Shown here: positions 1 through 7,996 of the stretch, in pieces
Numbering within the stretch: position 1 is the stretch's first letter
Layout of the letters: every line of letters begins with the position of its first letter
From: Micromonospora noduli
Lineage (GTDB): Bacteria > Actinomycetota > Actinomycetes > Mycobacteriales > Micromonosporaceae
Direction: 5' to 3'
DNA length: 64,000 nt
NCBI RefSeq assembly: GCF_003264365.1
Contig: NZ_PYAK01000032.1
Span: forward strand, 1-64,000
Translations under genes and position numbers: made by a program
The notes under the pieces: model-generated
Told to the model about the DNA's origin: nothing
What the model saw: only the letters and a program-made list of their open reading frames with translations
The model's database searches: none

Positions 1-249
1 ACCTGGGCGAGGATGTCATCGACCTGCGCAGGGTGAACCCGGTTGCGTAACACTCCACCGCGCTTTCGCCGGTCTCCGGATACACCGACGCGTTCAAGGT
101 GCGTACCAAGCCGCTGGGCAGCCGGGATTGTCCACATGTACGTCGATCCGGAAGCCACGCGTCCAGCCTCGCATCCATCCGGACCGAGAACACATTCCGC
201 TCATCCGCAACGTCATGGGGTCATCCCCAACGTGTACATCTGCCGTTGA
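1..249. other. Region without a convincing gene; possible 3' end of a truncated CDS
   Basis: Nothing firm can be assigned here. One plus-strand frame enters from the left edge and stops with TAA at 48-50, after about 16 codons ending DLRRVNPVA. It could be the tail of a gene cut by the window edge, but it is too short to identify. Beyond it the frames are GC-rich filler with no recognisable domain. The stretch runs into a GNAT acetyltransferase remnant, so it may be decayed coding sequence. Confidence 0.3.
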
Positions 250-501
250 AAGGCGCGGCCATCGTGGGCGTGTTTCCCGATCGACCGATGCGGCTGCGGG
301 AGCCAGCGCTGGCGCCGGCGGGGCGTCGGTCTTGCGGTGATGAGGCGCACGCTTCGTATTTTGGCGGAAGCGGGAGTCTCGACGGCCCGACTCAGCACGG
401 TCGCGGAGAATCCGAACAACAGCATTCGGTTGTACGAGAAGGCGGGATACCGGGTGACCGCTTGGCAACCCCGTTACCGCAAACCAGTCGAGGCGTGCTG
501 A
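250..501 (+). pseudogene. GNAT N-acetyltransferase C-terminal remnant
   Basis: Frame +1 is open here and stops at 499-501. From about position 301 it reads like the second half of a GNAT acetyltransferase. The acetyl-CoA pyrophosphate-binding motif RRRGVGLAV is followed by a helix, and then by the typical strand-loop-helix ENPNNSIRLYEKAGYRV near the C-terminus. The N-terminal half of the fold and a credible start codon are missing, and a stop lies at 247-249 in this frame. It is therefore probably a decayed or truncated gene. A frameshift from an upstream frame is possible, but no matching N-terminal segment is recognisable. The substrate cannot be predicted. Confidence 0.45.
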
Positions 502-592
502 GCTGGGGCGGTCATTGACCACGCTGATGGCCGCCGGGATCTCGCTGTCGGGGAGTGGACGTGGCTCGGTCGCGCCTGGTAGGCAGGCGGAC

Positions 593-1492
593 GTGCGAAT
601 CGTCTCCCTGCTGCCTGCGGCCACGGACATCGTGGCCATGCTCGGCCTGACCGGGCAACTGGTCGGCCGTACCCACGAGTGTGACTGGCCGCCGGGGGCT
701 CTGGCCGACATCCCGGCGGTGACCGCGACGTCCCTGCCGGAGACTTTGACGAGCCGGGAGATCTCGGCGGCGATCGCGGGTGACGCGCACCGAGGGTCGT
801 CGTTGTACCAGCTCGACGTCGCCATGCTGGAGGGGTTGAAGCCGGATCTGATCCTGACCCAGGATCTGTGCGACGTGTGTGCGGTCTCCTACGAGCGGGT
901 CAACGACGCGGTTGGTCTGATCGATCTCGACACCACTGTGATGTCCCTGGAGGCGAGGACCGTCGACGGAATCCTGGACACTGTCGATGCCGTGGCCGCG
1001 CTGACCGGCACCGAGGGCAGGGCGGCGGAGATCCGAGCCGACGCCGAGCGTCGCCTTGCCGCGTTGCCGGGGCCGGGGCCCGGCGCGCCGACGGTGCTGT
1101 TCGTCGAGTGGCTCGACCCGTTGATGCCGGGCGGGCACTGGGTGCCGGAGCAGATCACCTACGCGGGTGGACGGTCGCTGCTGCTCGGGCCGGGCGCGCA
1201 CAGCACCCCGCACCTGTGGTCGGTGGTGGCGGACCTGGCTCCCGACGTGGTGGTGTTCGGGCCGTGCGGGTTCACGCCCGAGCGAACCGTCGACGAGTTG
1301 TCAGTGGCGACCGCGCAACCCGGTTGGGCGGACCTGCCCGCGGTGCGGGACGGGCAGGTGTGGGTGGTCGACGGGCCTGCCTACTTCAACCGCCCTGGCC
1401 CGAGGGTCGTCGACGGCGCGGAGATCCTCGCCGCCATTTTCGCCGGCCGTCCGGACTCCCGCGCTCGGCGGGTGCCCCTCGACGTCGGCTGA
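593..1492 (+). CDS. BtuF-like cobalamin/metal-chelate binding protein
   Basis: 299 aa of the helical-backbone periplasmic binding protein family (BtuF/FhuD type, class III). It opens with the family hallmark RIVSLLPAATDIVAMLGL and contains GRTHECDWP and an LILTQDLCDVCAVS segment typical of the cobalamin-binding BtuF-like group. The GTG at 593 is chosen because the conserved first strand begins there; the frame is open further upstream but has no family sequence. No signal peptide or lipobox is visible, so this is a cytoplasmic or signal-less member, and such proteins are often found as orphans. It has no adjacent permease or ATPase and converges on the ABC importer to its right. Binding of a corrinoid or a metal complex is inferred from family only. 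Confidence 0.75.
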   Translation: MRIVSLLPAATDIVAMLGLTGQLVGRTHECDWPPGALADIPAVTATSLPETLTSREISAAIAGDAHRGSSLYQLDVAMLEGLKPDLILTQDLCDVCAVSYERVNDAVGLIDLDTTVMSLEARTVDGILDTVDAVAALTGTEGRAAEIRADAERRLAALPGPGPGAPTVLFVEWLDPLMPGGHWVPEQITYAGGRSLLLGPGAHSTPHLWSVVADLAPDVVVFGPCGFTPERTVDELSVATAQPGWADLPAVRDGQVWVVDGPAYFNRPGPRVVDGAEILAAIFAGRPDSRARRVPLDVG

Positions 1493-1511
1493 CGCTGCCG
1501 CGCCCGAGTCG

Positions 1512-1527
1512 CGGAGGCGGACCTCCG
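1512..1527. terminator. Small hairpin between convergent genes
   Basis: CGGAGG and CCTCCG form a 6-bp GC stem around a CGGA loop. It lies between the stop of the BtuF-like gene and the stop of the leftward ABC ATPase gene. There is no U-tract, as is usual in actinomycete terminators. A weak candidate. Confidence 0.3.
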
Positions 1528-1575
1528 ATGCCGATCGCCAGTTGCCCCGGCATTCGCACCGCACCGCACCGAGGG

Positions 1576-2256
1576 TCAGGCGCGTGCCCTCGCTGTGGCG
1601 GCCAGGTCGACGATCCGGTCGGTCCAGCGGTCCAGCAGGGTCTGGTCGTGGGTGATGACCAGGACACCGGCGCGCTGGGTCCGCTGGTAGTCGCGGATGA
1701 CGGCGGCGACGTGCGCCTGGGTCGAGGCGTCGAGCATCGCTGTGGCCTCGTCGCAGAGCAGATAGTCGGGGCGGTGTACGAGGGCCCGGGCGAGGCAGGC
1801 GCGTTGCAGTTGCCCGTCGGACACCGCGTGGGGGCGCCGGCTGCGCAGATCCGCGGTGAGGCCGACGAGGTCGGCGAGTTCGGCCACCCGTTCCCGGACC
1901 GCCGACTCGGGCGTCCGGGTGGCGCGCAGCGGTTCGGCGATCAGGTCGGTGAGGCTCAGTCGAGGATCGGCGGCGGCGCGCGGGCTCTGGAAGAGGGCGG
2001 CGACGCGGGTCCGTAGGGCGACCGGTACGGCGTACCGGACGGCGTCGACAGCGGTGCCGTCGATGCTGACCCGGCCCCGATCGGGGCGGTGCAGCAGGGC
2101 CAGGACCCGGACCAGTGTCGACTTTCCGCAGCCGGACGGCCCGCGCAGTCCGACCGTCTCTCCCCGGCCGATCCGCAGTGTGACGCCGTCGAGGACGACC
2201 TGGCGGCCGTAGGAGACGCTCACCTCGTCGGCGAGCAGGTGCTGCGCGCTGGTCAC
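1576..2256 (-). CDS. Nickel/peptide-type ABC transporter ATP-binding protein (NikE-like)
   Basis: 226 aa; last gene of a five-gene importer operon. It energises uptake at the inner face of the membrane together with the NikD-like ATPase. Walker A is GPSGCGKST (about residues 40-48) and Walker B is YLLCDEATAML. The signature is VSDGQLQRA instead of LSGGQ, a mild variant often tolerated in this family. The H-loop is VITHDQ. It is a short ATPase without the C-terminal oligopeptide-transporter extension, as is usual for the second ATPase of Nik/Opp systems. The GTG at 2256 is chosen because it overlaps the upstream stop in a GTGA tetranucleotide; earlier in-frame starts would run into the previous gene. 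The substrate is inferred from the Nur-like box upstream of the operon. Confidence 0.85.
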   Translation of the reverse strand: MTSAQHLLADEVSVSYGRQVVLDGVTLRIGRGETVGLRGPSGCGKSTLVRVLALLHRPDRGRVSIDGTAVDAVRYAVPVALRTRVAALFQSPRAAADPRLSLTDLIAEPLRATRTPESAVRERVAELADLVGLTADLRSRRPHAVSDGQLQRACLARALVHRPDYLLCDEATAMLDASTQAHVAAVIRDYQRTQRAGVLVITHDQTLLDRWTDRIVDLAATARARA

Positions 2257-3257
2257 GTGGTGGCTCCGGTGGGGATCGGGTGGTGGCAGGCCACGGTGCC
2301 GCCGCCAGTGACCGGCGTCGACTGTGGTCGGTCCGCGCAGGTGTCGGTGCGACGTGGGCAGCGGGGCGCGAACGCGCACGCCGGGGGCAGCGCGGTGAGC
2401 ATCGGCGGGTCGCCCGGCACCGGCCGGAAGGCCCGGTCCGGCAGGGCGTCGAGCAGCGCCGAGGCGTACGGGTGAGCCGGCGCGGTGAAGAGCTGGTCGG
2501 TGTCGCGGTGTTCCACGATGCGACTGGCGTACATCACGGCGACGGTGTCGGCGACCCGGCGTGCGGCGGCCAGGTCGTGCGTGATGAGCACGACGGCCGC
2601 GCCGTTGTCGCAGCGGCGGCGCAGCAGGTCGAGGGTGTGGTCCACCAGCGGCCGGTCCAGCCCGGTGGTGGGCTCGTCGGCGATGAGCAGTGACGGGTCG
2701 GGCGCCAGCGCGAGCGCGGTGACCAGACGCTGTGCCATGCCGCCGGACAACTCGTGCGGGTAGCGGTCCAGGTCCGCCGGGTCGAGCCCGACATCGACAG
2801 CGAGCTGGTCGGCGTCGGCGCGGTCGCGGCCGTGCGCCCGCAGCGTCTCGGCGAGCAGTCGCCGTCCGGTGCGGACCGGGTTCAGGGCGGTGGCCGGGCT
2901 CTGCGGGACCAACCCGACCCGGCGCCCACGTACCCGCCGGGCCAGCTGGCGTTGGCCGCAGGTGACCAGGTCGACCGGGTCGGCGCCGGGGTGGTGCAGC
3001 AGGGCGTGCCCGGTGGTCGTGGCGTTGCCCGGCAGGAGGCCGAGCAGGGCGTGGGCCAGGACGGACTTGCCGCAGCCGGACTCGCCCACGATGGCCAGCA
3101 GTTCGCCGGTCCGTACGGTGAGGCTGAGATCGCTGACGGCGTGCACGCGCGCGTCGCGGAGCCGGAATTCGACGCCGAGGCCGTCGACGGCGAGCAGCGG
3201 CTGACTCGCGGCGGCGCGGGGCGACGCCTCGGCCGGAACGGATTCGGTGGTGGTCAC
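2253..3257 (-). CDS. Nickel/peptide-type ABC transporter ATP-binding protein (NikD-like)
   Basis: 334 aa ATPase of the Opp/Dpp/Nik family. Walker A is GESGCGKS, the Q-loop region is LVPQSPATALNPV, the signature is ELSGGMAQR and Walker B is LLIADEPTTGLD. The C-terminal tail CAFAPRCPRR is the cysteine-containing oligo-HPY extension typical of the first ATPase in these operons. The GTG at 3257 overlaps the stop of the preceding permease (GTGA); the apparent reading frame upstream of it is a shadow of that permease. It pairs with the next ATPase to drive the two permeases. Peptide versus metal substrate cannot be read from this protein alone. Confidence 0.87.
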   Translation of the reverse strand: MTTTESVPAEASPRAAASQPLLAVDGLGVEFRLRDARVHAVSDLSLTVRTGELLAIVGESGCGKSVLAHALLGLLPGNATTTGHALLHHPGADPVDLVTCGQRQLARRVRGRRVGLVPQSPATALNPVRTGRRLLAETLRAHGRDRADADQLAVDVGLDPADLDRYPHELSGGMAQRLVTALALAPDPSLLIADEPTTGLDRPLVDHTLDLLRRRCDNGAAVVLITHDLAAARRVADTVAVMYASRIVEHRDTDQLFTAPAHPYASALLDALPDRAFRPVPGDPPMLTALPPACAFAPRCPRRTDTCADRPQSTPVTGGGTVACHHPIPTGATT

Positions 3258-4138
3258 AGGTGCAGCTCCGCTCGGACCCGGGGATCGAGGCGGTCGCGCC
3301 AACGGGCGGCGAGGACCGCGATGGCGAGGGTGACGACGACGATGACCGCGCCCGGCGCCAGGCTGGCCCACCAGGCGCCGGTCAACAGCGACCCCTGGCC
3401 GTCGTTGATCATGTTGCCCAGCGAGGCGAGGTGCGGCGGCAGGCCCAGACCGAGGAACGACAGGGCGGTCTCGTGCCACACCGCGTGCGGGATCATCAGG
3501 GTGGTCGCCAGGGCCAGCCGGGGCAGGACGTGCGGCAGCAGGTGCCGGGTGAGGACCCGGAACCGGCCGGCTCCGCCGCTGATGGCGGCGTCGATGAACG
3601 GTCGGGTCCGAAGGCTCAACAACTCGGATCGGACGATGCGGGCGGTGGAGAGCCAGTGGGTGAGCCCGACGGAGGCGATCACGGCACCGAGGCTGGGACG
3701 CAGCATGGCGACGATGAAGATGCCCAGCAGCAGGTGCGGCATCGCGGCGATGGTGTCCACGATCCGCATCAGGATGCGGTCCACCCGGCCGCCGAGCGTG
3801 CCGGCGATCCCACCCACCACGCCCCCGAGGACGGTGGCGACGAGCGCGGCGACTGCGCCGACGAGCAGCGAGACCCGCAGCCCGTAGACGGTGCGGTGCG
3901 CCACGTCGCGACCCAGGTCGTCGGTGCCGGCGAGGTGGGTCCAGGACGGCGCCATCCGGGTCTGGTCCAGCGCGACCGCGCTCTGGTCCAGCGGCCAGAG
4001 CAGCGGAGCGAGCAGCGAGCCGACGATGGCCACGAGCAGGATCAGGCCGGCCACGACGGCACCGGCCCGGCCGGGCCGCAGCCGCAGCCGCGACCGGGCC
4101 ACCCGGAGCAGCGGCGGTCGTGCAGCGAGGTCAGCCAT
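3254..4138 (-). CDS. ABC transporter permease (NikC/DppC-like)
   Basis: 294 aa inner-membrane permease with about six hydrophobic segments, the first near residues 28-55. The cytoplasmic coupling segment ISGGAGRFRVLTRHLLPHVL is the EAA-type loop that docks on the ATPases. An N-terminal periplasmic segment containing HLAGTDDLGRDV is the standard DppC/OppC/NikC signature. The ATG at 4138 overlaps the end of the upstream permease by 8 bp, implying translational coupling. It forms a heterodimer with the NikB-like permease to make the channel. Confidence 0.88.
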   Translation of the reverse strand: MADLAARPPLLRVARSRLRLRPGRAGAVVAGLILLVAIVGSLLAPLLWPLDQSAVALDQTRMAPSWTHLAGTDDLGRDVAHRTVYGLRVSLLVGAVAALVATVLGGVVGGIAGTLGGRVDRILMRIVDTIAAMPHLLLGIFIVAMLRPSLGAVIASVGLTHWLSTARIVRSELLSLRTRPFIDAAISGGAGRFRVLTRHLLPHVLPRLALATTLMIPHAVWHETALSFLGLGLPPHLASLGNMINDGQGSLLTGAWWASLAPGAVIVVVTLAIAVLAARWRDRLDPRVRAELHL

Positions 4139-5123
4139 CGAGTCGTACCCTCGGGTCGGCGGCGGCGTAGGCGAGGTCGGTCGCGAGGTTCGCGGCCAGC
4201 ACCACAGCGGTGGTGATCAGCGTGATCGCCGCCAGCAGCGGGAAGTCGCTGCCCAGCGCGGCGGCGACAGTGACGGCGCCGAGGCCCGGCAGCGAGAAGA
4301 CCGTCTCGACCAGCACCGCCCCGCCGACCAGCTCGGGCAGGTGGGTGCCGACCAGGGTGAGGAACGGCAGCAGCGCGGTCCGCAGCGCGTGCCCGAACAG
4401 CACCGTCCGACCGGGCAACCCGCGCGCCCGCGCCGCGAGCACGTGGTCGTCGCGCATGCTCTCCGCTACCGCGTCCCGGACGAACAGCACGAACCACGGC
4501 GCCTGCGACACGGCCAGCACCCCGACCGGCAGGATCAGGTGATGCGCCACGTCGGACCAGGACGTGCTGGTCGCTGTGACGTCGGTGAGCCCGCCCGCCG
4601 GCATCCAGCCCAGGGCCAGCGCGAACACGGCGATCGCGGCCAGGCCCAGCCAGAAGACAGGCATCGACTGCACCGCGTACGCGGCCGCCCGCAACGCGCT
4701 GTCGAACAAACCACCCCGCCGGTACGCCGCCAGCGCGCCCAGCAGCAGGCTCGCGATCAGGACCAGGGCGAGGGCCACACCGATCAGGAGCAGCGTCCAG
4801 CCGGCCCGGGCGGCGAGCACCGAGGCGACCGGCTCGTGGCGGCTGGTCGACCAACCCAGGTCGCCCTGGACCAGGTTGCCGATCCAGCGCAGGTACTGCA
4901 CCGGCAGCGGGTCGTCGACGCCCCAGTTCGCGCGCAACTGGGCCAGGTTCTCCTCGCTGGCGGTGAAGGCCGCCGCGCCCGCGTACTGCTTCGCGGGGTC
5001 GACCGGCGAGGCGGCACCGAGGGCGAACATCCCGACGCTGGTCGCGGCGAGCACCGGCAGGGCGACGAGGAGCCGACGCCGGACCACCGCGCCGGCCCCG
5101 GCCAGTCGAGGCGAGCGGGTCAC
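4131..5123 (-). CDS. ABC transporter permease (NikB/DppB-like)
   Basis: 330 aa inner-membrane permease of the DppB/NikB family. It has an N-terminal membrane segment (about residues 10-35), a long external loop containing LRANWGVDDPLPVQYL, and five further membrane segments. The coupling loop is around AARARGLPGRTVLFGHALR. The GTG start at 5123 overlaps the stop of the substrate-binding protein gene (GTGA). The in-frame sequence further upstream is antisense-like and lies inside that gene, so it is not used. It sits directly downstream of the binding lipoprotein and upstream of its partner permease, the canonical A-B-C-D-E order. Confidence 0.88.
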   Translation of the reverse strand: MTRSPRLAGAGAVVRRRLLVALPVLAATSVGMFALGAASPVDPAKQYAGAAAFTASEENLAQLRANWGVDDPLPVQYLRWIGNLVQGDLGWSTSRHEPVASVLAARAGWTLLLIGVALALVLIASLLLGALAAYRRGGLFDSALRAAAYAVQSMPVFWLGLAAIAVFALALGWMPAGGLTDVTATSTSWSDVAHHLILPVGVLAVSQAPWFVLFVRDAVAESMRDDHVLAARARGLPGRTVLFGHALRTALLPFLTLVGTHLPELVGGAVLVETVFSLPGLGAVTVAAALGSDFPLLAAITLITTAVVLAANLATDLAYAAADPRVRLDG

Positions 5124-6718
5124 GACCGCGTCCAGGTGTCGATGTTCCACCAGAGGCTGTTCGCCACCCCGTGTTCGTGCGCCTCGACCCGCGGCGCCAC
5201 GCCCTGAACCGAGGACTTCAGCACGTAGGTGTGCCGCAGGTAGGTGAGGAACAGCCACGGCACGTCGGCGGCCAACTGCTTCTGGAACTGCGCGTACGCG
5301 GCAGTGCGAAGGGCGGGGTCGATCTGGTCGCGGCCCTCCTGCAGGGCCCGGTCGGTCACCTCGGAGCGGTACGAACCGGGGTTGAAGTAGCCCTGCCCCG
5401 CGAACGTCGAGCCGAACAGCTTGTACGAGACGAAATCCGGGTCGTACGGCGTGCCGTAGCCCATCAGCAGGGCGTCGGACTTCATCCGCGGGTCGATGGC
5501 GTCCCAGGTGAGTCCCGCCGGAGTGACAGCGATGCCGACCTTCTTCGCGTAGGCGGTGACGGCGAGGGCCAGGTCCTTGCGCAGCGTGTCGCTCGCCGGG
5601 TACATCAGCGTGAACCGGGCCGGTCGGCCGTCCTTGACGCGTACCCCGCCGGGGCCGGGGGTCCAGCTGGCCGCGTCGAGCAGCGCTCCGGCCGCCGCCG
5701 GGTCGGCGGTCGGCTTGCCGATGATCGACGGGTCGGCGAACTCGGAGGTCGGCGGAATCGGCCCGAACGCCGGTTCGCCGGCGCCGCCGAGGAGCCCGGT
5801 CACCATCGCGGCCCGGTCGACGGCCAGGTTGAGCGCCCGACGGATCGCCAGGTCGGCGAGGACCCGGTTGCCCGTCGGCAGCATCACGCCGCGGTAGTCG
5901 GCGGTCGGCACCCGCTGCACCCGGTACGTGGCGTCGGTGTCGAAACCGGAGGCCAGCTTCGGCGGCAGCTCGGCGGCGTCGAACTCGCCGGCGCGCATCC
6001 GCTGGGCGCGGACGTTGTCGTCGGCGACGAACGCGACCACCACCCGGTTGTTTTTCGGCCGGCCACCGAAGTAGCGCTCGTTGGCGGTGAGCACCAGGCG
6101 GTCGCCCGGCGTCCAGGAGTCGACCCGGTACGGCCCGGTCCCGACCGGCTTGCGGTTGAACCCGGCGGTGTTGATGTCCTGCCCGCTGAGCAGCTTCGCC
6201 GGCACGATGCCGAGGGTGAGCCGCTGCAGGAACGGCGCGTACGGGTAGCGCAGCCGGAACACGACGGTGGCCGCGTCGGGCGCTGTCACCGACTCCACCA
6301 TGTCCAAATCGGAGCGGAGCGTCGAGTCGACAGTCGGATCCAGCACGGCCTGGTACGTGAAGACGACGTCCTGGGCGGTCAGCGCGGTGCCGTCGTGGAA
6401 CTGCACGCCGTCGCGGAGCTTCGCGGTCACTGTGCGTCCATCAGGGGACAGCTCCGGCAACGCCGTGGCCAGACCGGCGACGAGGCGGTTGTCGGCGTCC
6501 CGGCTGACGAGGCCGTCGAAGATCAGCGAGGCGCCGTCGACGCCGTAGTTGAGCACCGGATTCAACGCGTCCGGCTCGTCGGAGGTGGCGACGACCAGCG
6601 TCGCGCCGCCGGATGAGCCGTCGGGGTTGGCCGGGGCCGAGCAGCCGGCGAGGACGAGCATCCCCGCCGCCGCGGTCGACGCCACGAGGCGTCGGAAGGC
6701 CGGACGCATCCGGGTCAC
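5120..6718 (-). CDS. Family 5 extracellular solute-binding lipoprotein (NikA/DppA-like), probable nickel binding
   Basis: 532 aa. A signal peptide ends in the lipobox LAGC, so it is a membrane-anchored lipoprotein that captures the substrate for the downstream permeases. Family 5 features include LRDGVQFHDGTALTAQDVVF and the later PVGTGPYRV and ERYFGG motifs. The GTG at 6718 is preferred over the ATG at 6709 because AGGAG lies six bases upstream of it. It is the first gene of the operon, about 80-100 bp downstream of a Nur-like palindromic site. A nickel (or nickel-chelate) substrate therefore fits better than peptides, but the binding residues do not prove it. Confidence 0.82.
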   Translation of the reverse strand: MTRMRPAFRRLVASTAAAGMLVLAGCSAPANPDGSSGGATLVVATSDEPDALNPVLNYGVDGASLIFDGLVSRDADNRLVAGLATALPELSPDGRTVTAKLRDGVQFHDGTALTAQDVVFTYQAVLDPTVDSTLRSDLDMVESVTAPDAATVVFRLRYPYAPFLQRLTLGIVPAKLLSGQDINTAGFNRKPVGTGPYRVDSWTPGDRLVLTANERYFGGRPKNNRVVVAFVADDNVRAQRMRAGEFDAAELPPKLASGFDTDATYRVQRVPTADYRGVMLPTGNRVLADLAIRRALNLAVDRAAMVTGLLGGAGEPAFGPIPPTSEFADPSIIGKPTADPAAAGALLDAASWTPGPGGVRVKDGRPARFTLMYPASDTLRKDLALAVTAYAKKVGIAVTPAGLTWDAIDPRMKSDALLMGYGTPYDPDFVSYKLFGSTFAGQGYFNPGSYRSEVTDRALQEGRDQIDPALRTAAYAQFQKQLAADVPWLFLTYLRHTYVLKSSVQGVAPRVEAHEHGVANSLWWNIDTWTRS

Positions 6719-6796
6719 AGAGGGCTCCTGTGGTGTGGGGAGGAATCGCTTGTCGGGTGGGCGGCGCCGCGCCCGTTGATCATCACGGTGACACAG

Positions 6797-6820
6797 TTGC
6801 AAGTCTTTGGCAATTACCAA
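6797..6820. promoter_or_regulatory. Nur-like nickel-responsive operator
   Basis: TTGCAA-GTCTT-TGGCAA (6797-6813) matches the Streptomyces Nur box tTGCaa-N5-ttGCAA with one mismatch. A second imperfect palindrome, TTGGCAATTACCAA (6807-6820), overlaps it. The site lies 79 bp or more upstream of the binding-protein start and also upstream of the divergent lspA. In Streptomyces coelicolor, Nur represses nickel uptake genes when nickel is plentiful. Use here is inferred from sequence and context. Confidence 0.55.
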
Positions 6821-6895
6821 CTGCGTGCATCATGTGGTTGATGAGGAGCCATCCGTCGGTGGTGACGGTCACCGGTGACCGGCTAGGGTTCCCGA

Positions 6896-7405
6896 ATGTT
6901 CCGCGCCGTCGTGTTGATCGCTGCTGTGGTGCTCGCCGCGGATCAGCTCACCAAGTACTGGGCCGAGTCCGCGCTCTCCGGCGGCCAGACCATCACCGTT
7001 CTCGGTGACCTGCTGCAACTGCGACTCGTGTACAACCCGGGCGCCGCCTTCTCGATCGGCTCCGCGTACACCTGGATCTTCGCGGTGTTCGCGGCGGCGG
7101 CGGTGGTCGCGGTGACGGTCGTGGCGTGGCGGGTCACGTCGCGCGCCTGGGCGGTGGCGTTGGGCCTGGTGCTCGGCGGCGCGGTGACCCACCTGCTGGA
7201 CCGACTCTTCCGGGAGCCGGGGTTCGCCCGCGGGCACGTGGTCGACTTCATCGACTACGCCGGGTTCTTCGTCGGCAACGTCGCCGACATCGCCCTGGTG
7301 GTCGGCGTGGGCATCATCATGCTGCTCAACGTGCGCGGCATTCCGCTGCGCGCGACGGCGGGCGAGAGCCGCAGCGACGAGCAGGTGCCGTCGTCAGGCT
7401 CCTGA
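6896..7405 (+). CDS. lspA: Lipoprotein signal peptidase (signal peptidase II)
   Basis: 169 aa aspartyl protease of the inner membrane that removes signal peptides from prolipoproteins. Four membrane segments are visible. Family motifs run in order: AADQLTKYW near the N-terminus, VYNPGAAFS (about residue 46), GGAVTHLLDRL (Asp about 101) and VGNVADIAL (Asp about 130). Both catalytic aspartates are present. The usual G-N before the first catalytic Asp (GGxxGNxxDR) is T-H here, a notable substitution. The gene diverges from the nickel-type importer and overlaps the 3' end of lutC by 12 bp tail to tail. Actinomycetes can carry more than one lspA; whether this is the housekeeping copy cannot be told. 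Confidence 0.88.
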   Translation: MFRAVVLIAAVVLAADQLTKYWAESALSGGQTITVLGDLLQLRLVYNPGAAFSIGSAYTWIFAVFAAAAVVAVTVVAWRVTSRAWAVALGLVLGGAVTHLLDRLFREPGFARGHVVDFIDYAGFFVGNVADIALVVGVGIIMLLNVRGIPLRATAGESRSDEQVPSSGS

Positions 7406-7996
7406 GCCGAGCAGGACGACCTCCAGCCGGCGCGGGCCGTGCACTCCCTCGACACGGTTGAGCTCGATGTCGCTGGTCGCGGACGGGCCGGAGATCCAGG
7501 TCAGCGGGGCGCGCGGGTCCAGTCGGGTAAGTGCCTCCGGCAGCAGACCGACAACCTGGTCGGTGCGGACGACGCAGATGTGCCGGTCGGGCACCAGGGT
7601 GAGCGCGCGCCGCCCCTGCGCCGGGCCGGCGTCCAGGATGATGGTTCCCGTGTCGGCGACCACGACGGCGCAGCCGGTCAGGACCGCGTCCAGGTCGTCG
7701 AGCGCAGCCGCCGACAGCGGGGGCGCGTCGCGGTGCAGCTCTCCGGCGTAGCCGGCCAGCCAGTCGGCGGGGACGTCGATGGGGACGGCGAGCCGGTCGA
7801 CCTCGCTGAGCAGCCGGGGGAGGGCGTCGATGCCCCGGTGGACGACGGCCCGGTAGTCCTCCAGGCGGTCCACCAGGGTCCCGATCAGGTCGGGGCGGTC
7901 GTCGACCCGTCGGTACCCGCGGGGCACCTGTACCGGCGGCGGGTTGTCGGCCAGCGCCGTCCGGAGCCGCGCCAGGATCTCGTCACGTGCGCTCAC
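7394..7996 (-). CDS. lutC: Lactate utilization protein C
   Basis: 200 aa LutC/YkgG family protein, part of the LutABC iron-sulfur complex that oxidises L-lactate to pyruvate. The family core ADTGTIILDAGPAQGRRALTLVPD and the C-terminal ISGPSATSDIELNRVEGVHG (about residues 160-180) are diagnostic; the latter resembles the family nucleotide-binding loop. It follows lutB with a 4-bp overlap. Its end overlaps lspA on the other strand, leaving no room for a separate terminator. It is the last gene of a gntR-lutA-lutB-lutC transcript. Confidence 0.9.
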   Translation of the reverse strand: MSARDEILARLRTALADNPPPVQVPRGYRRVDDRPDLIGTLVDRLEDYRAVVHRGIDALPRLLSEVDRLAVPIDVPADWLAGYAGELHRDAPPLSAAALDDLDAVLTGCAVVVADTGTIILDAGPAQGRRALTLVPDRHICVVRTDQVVGLLPEALTRLDPRAPLTWISGPSATSDIELNRVEGVHGPRRLEVVLLGSGA

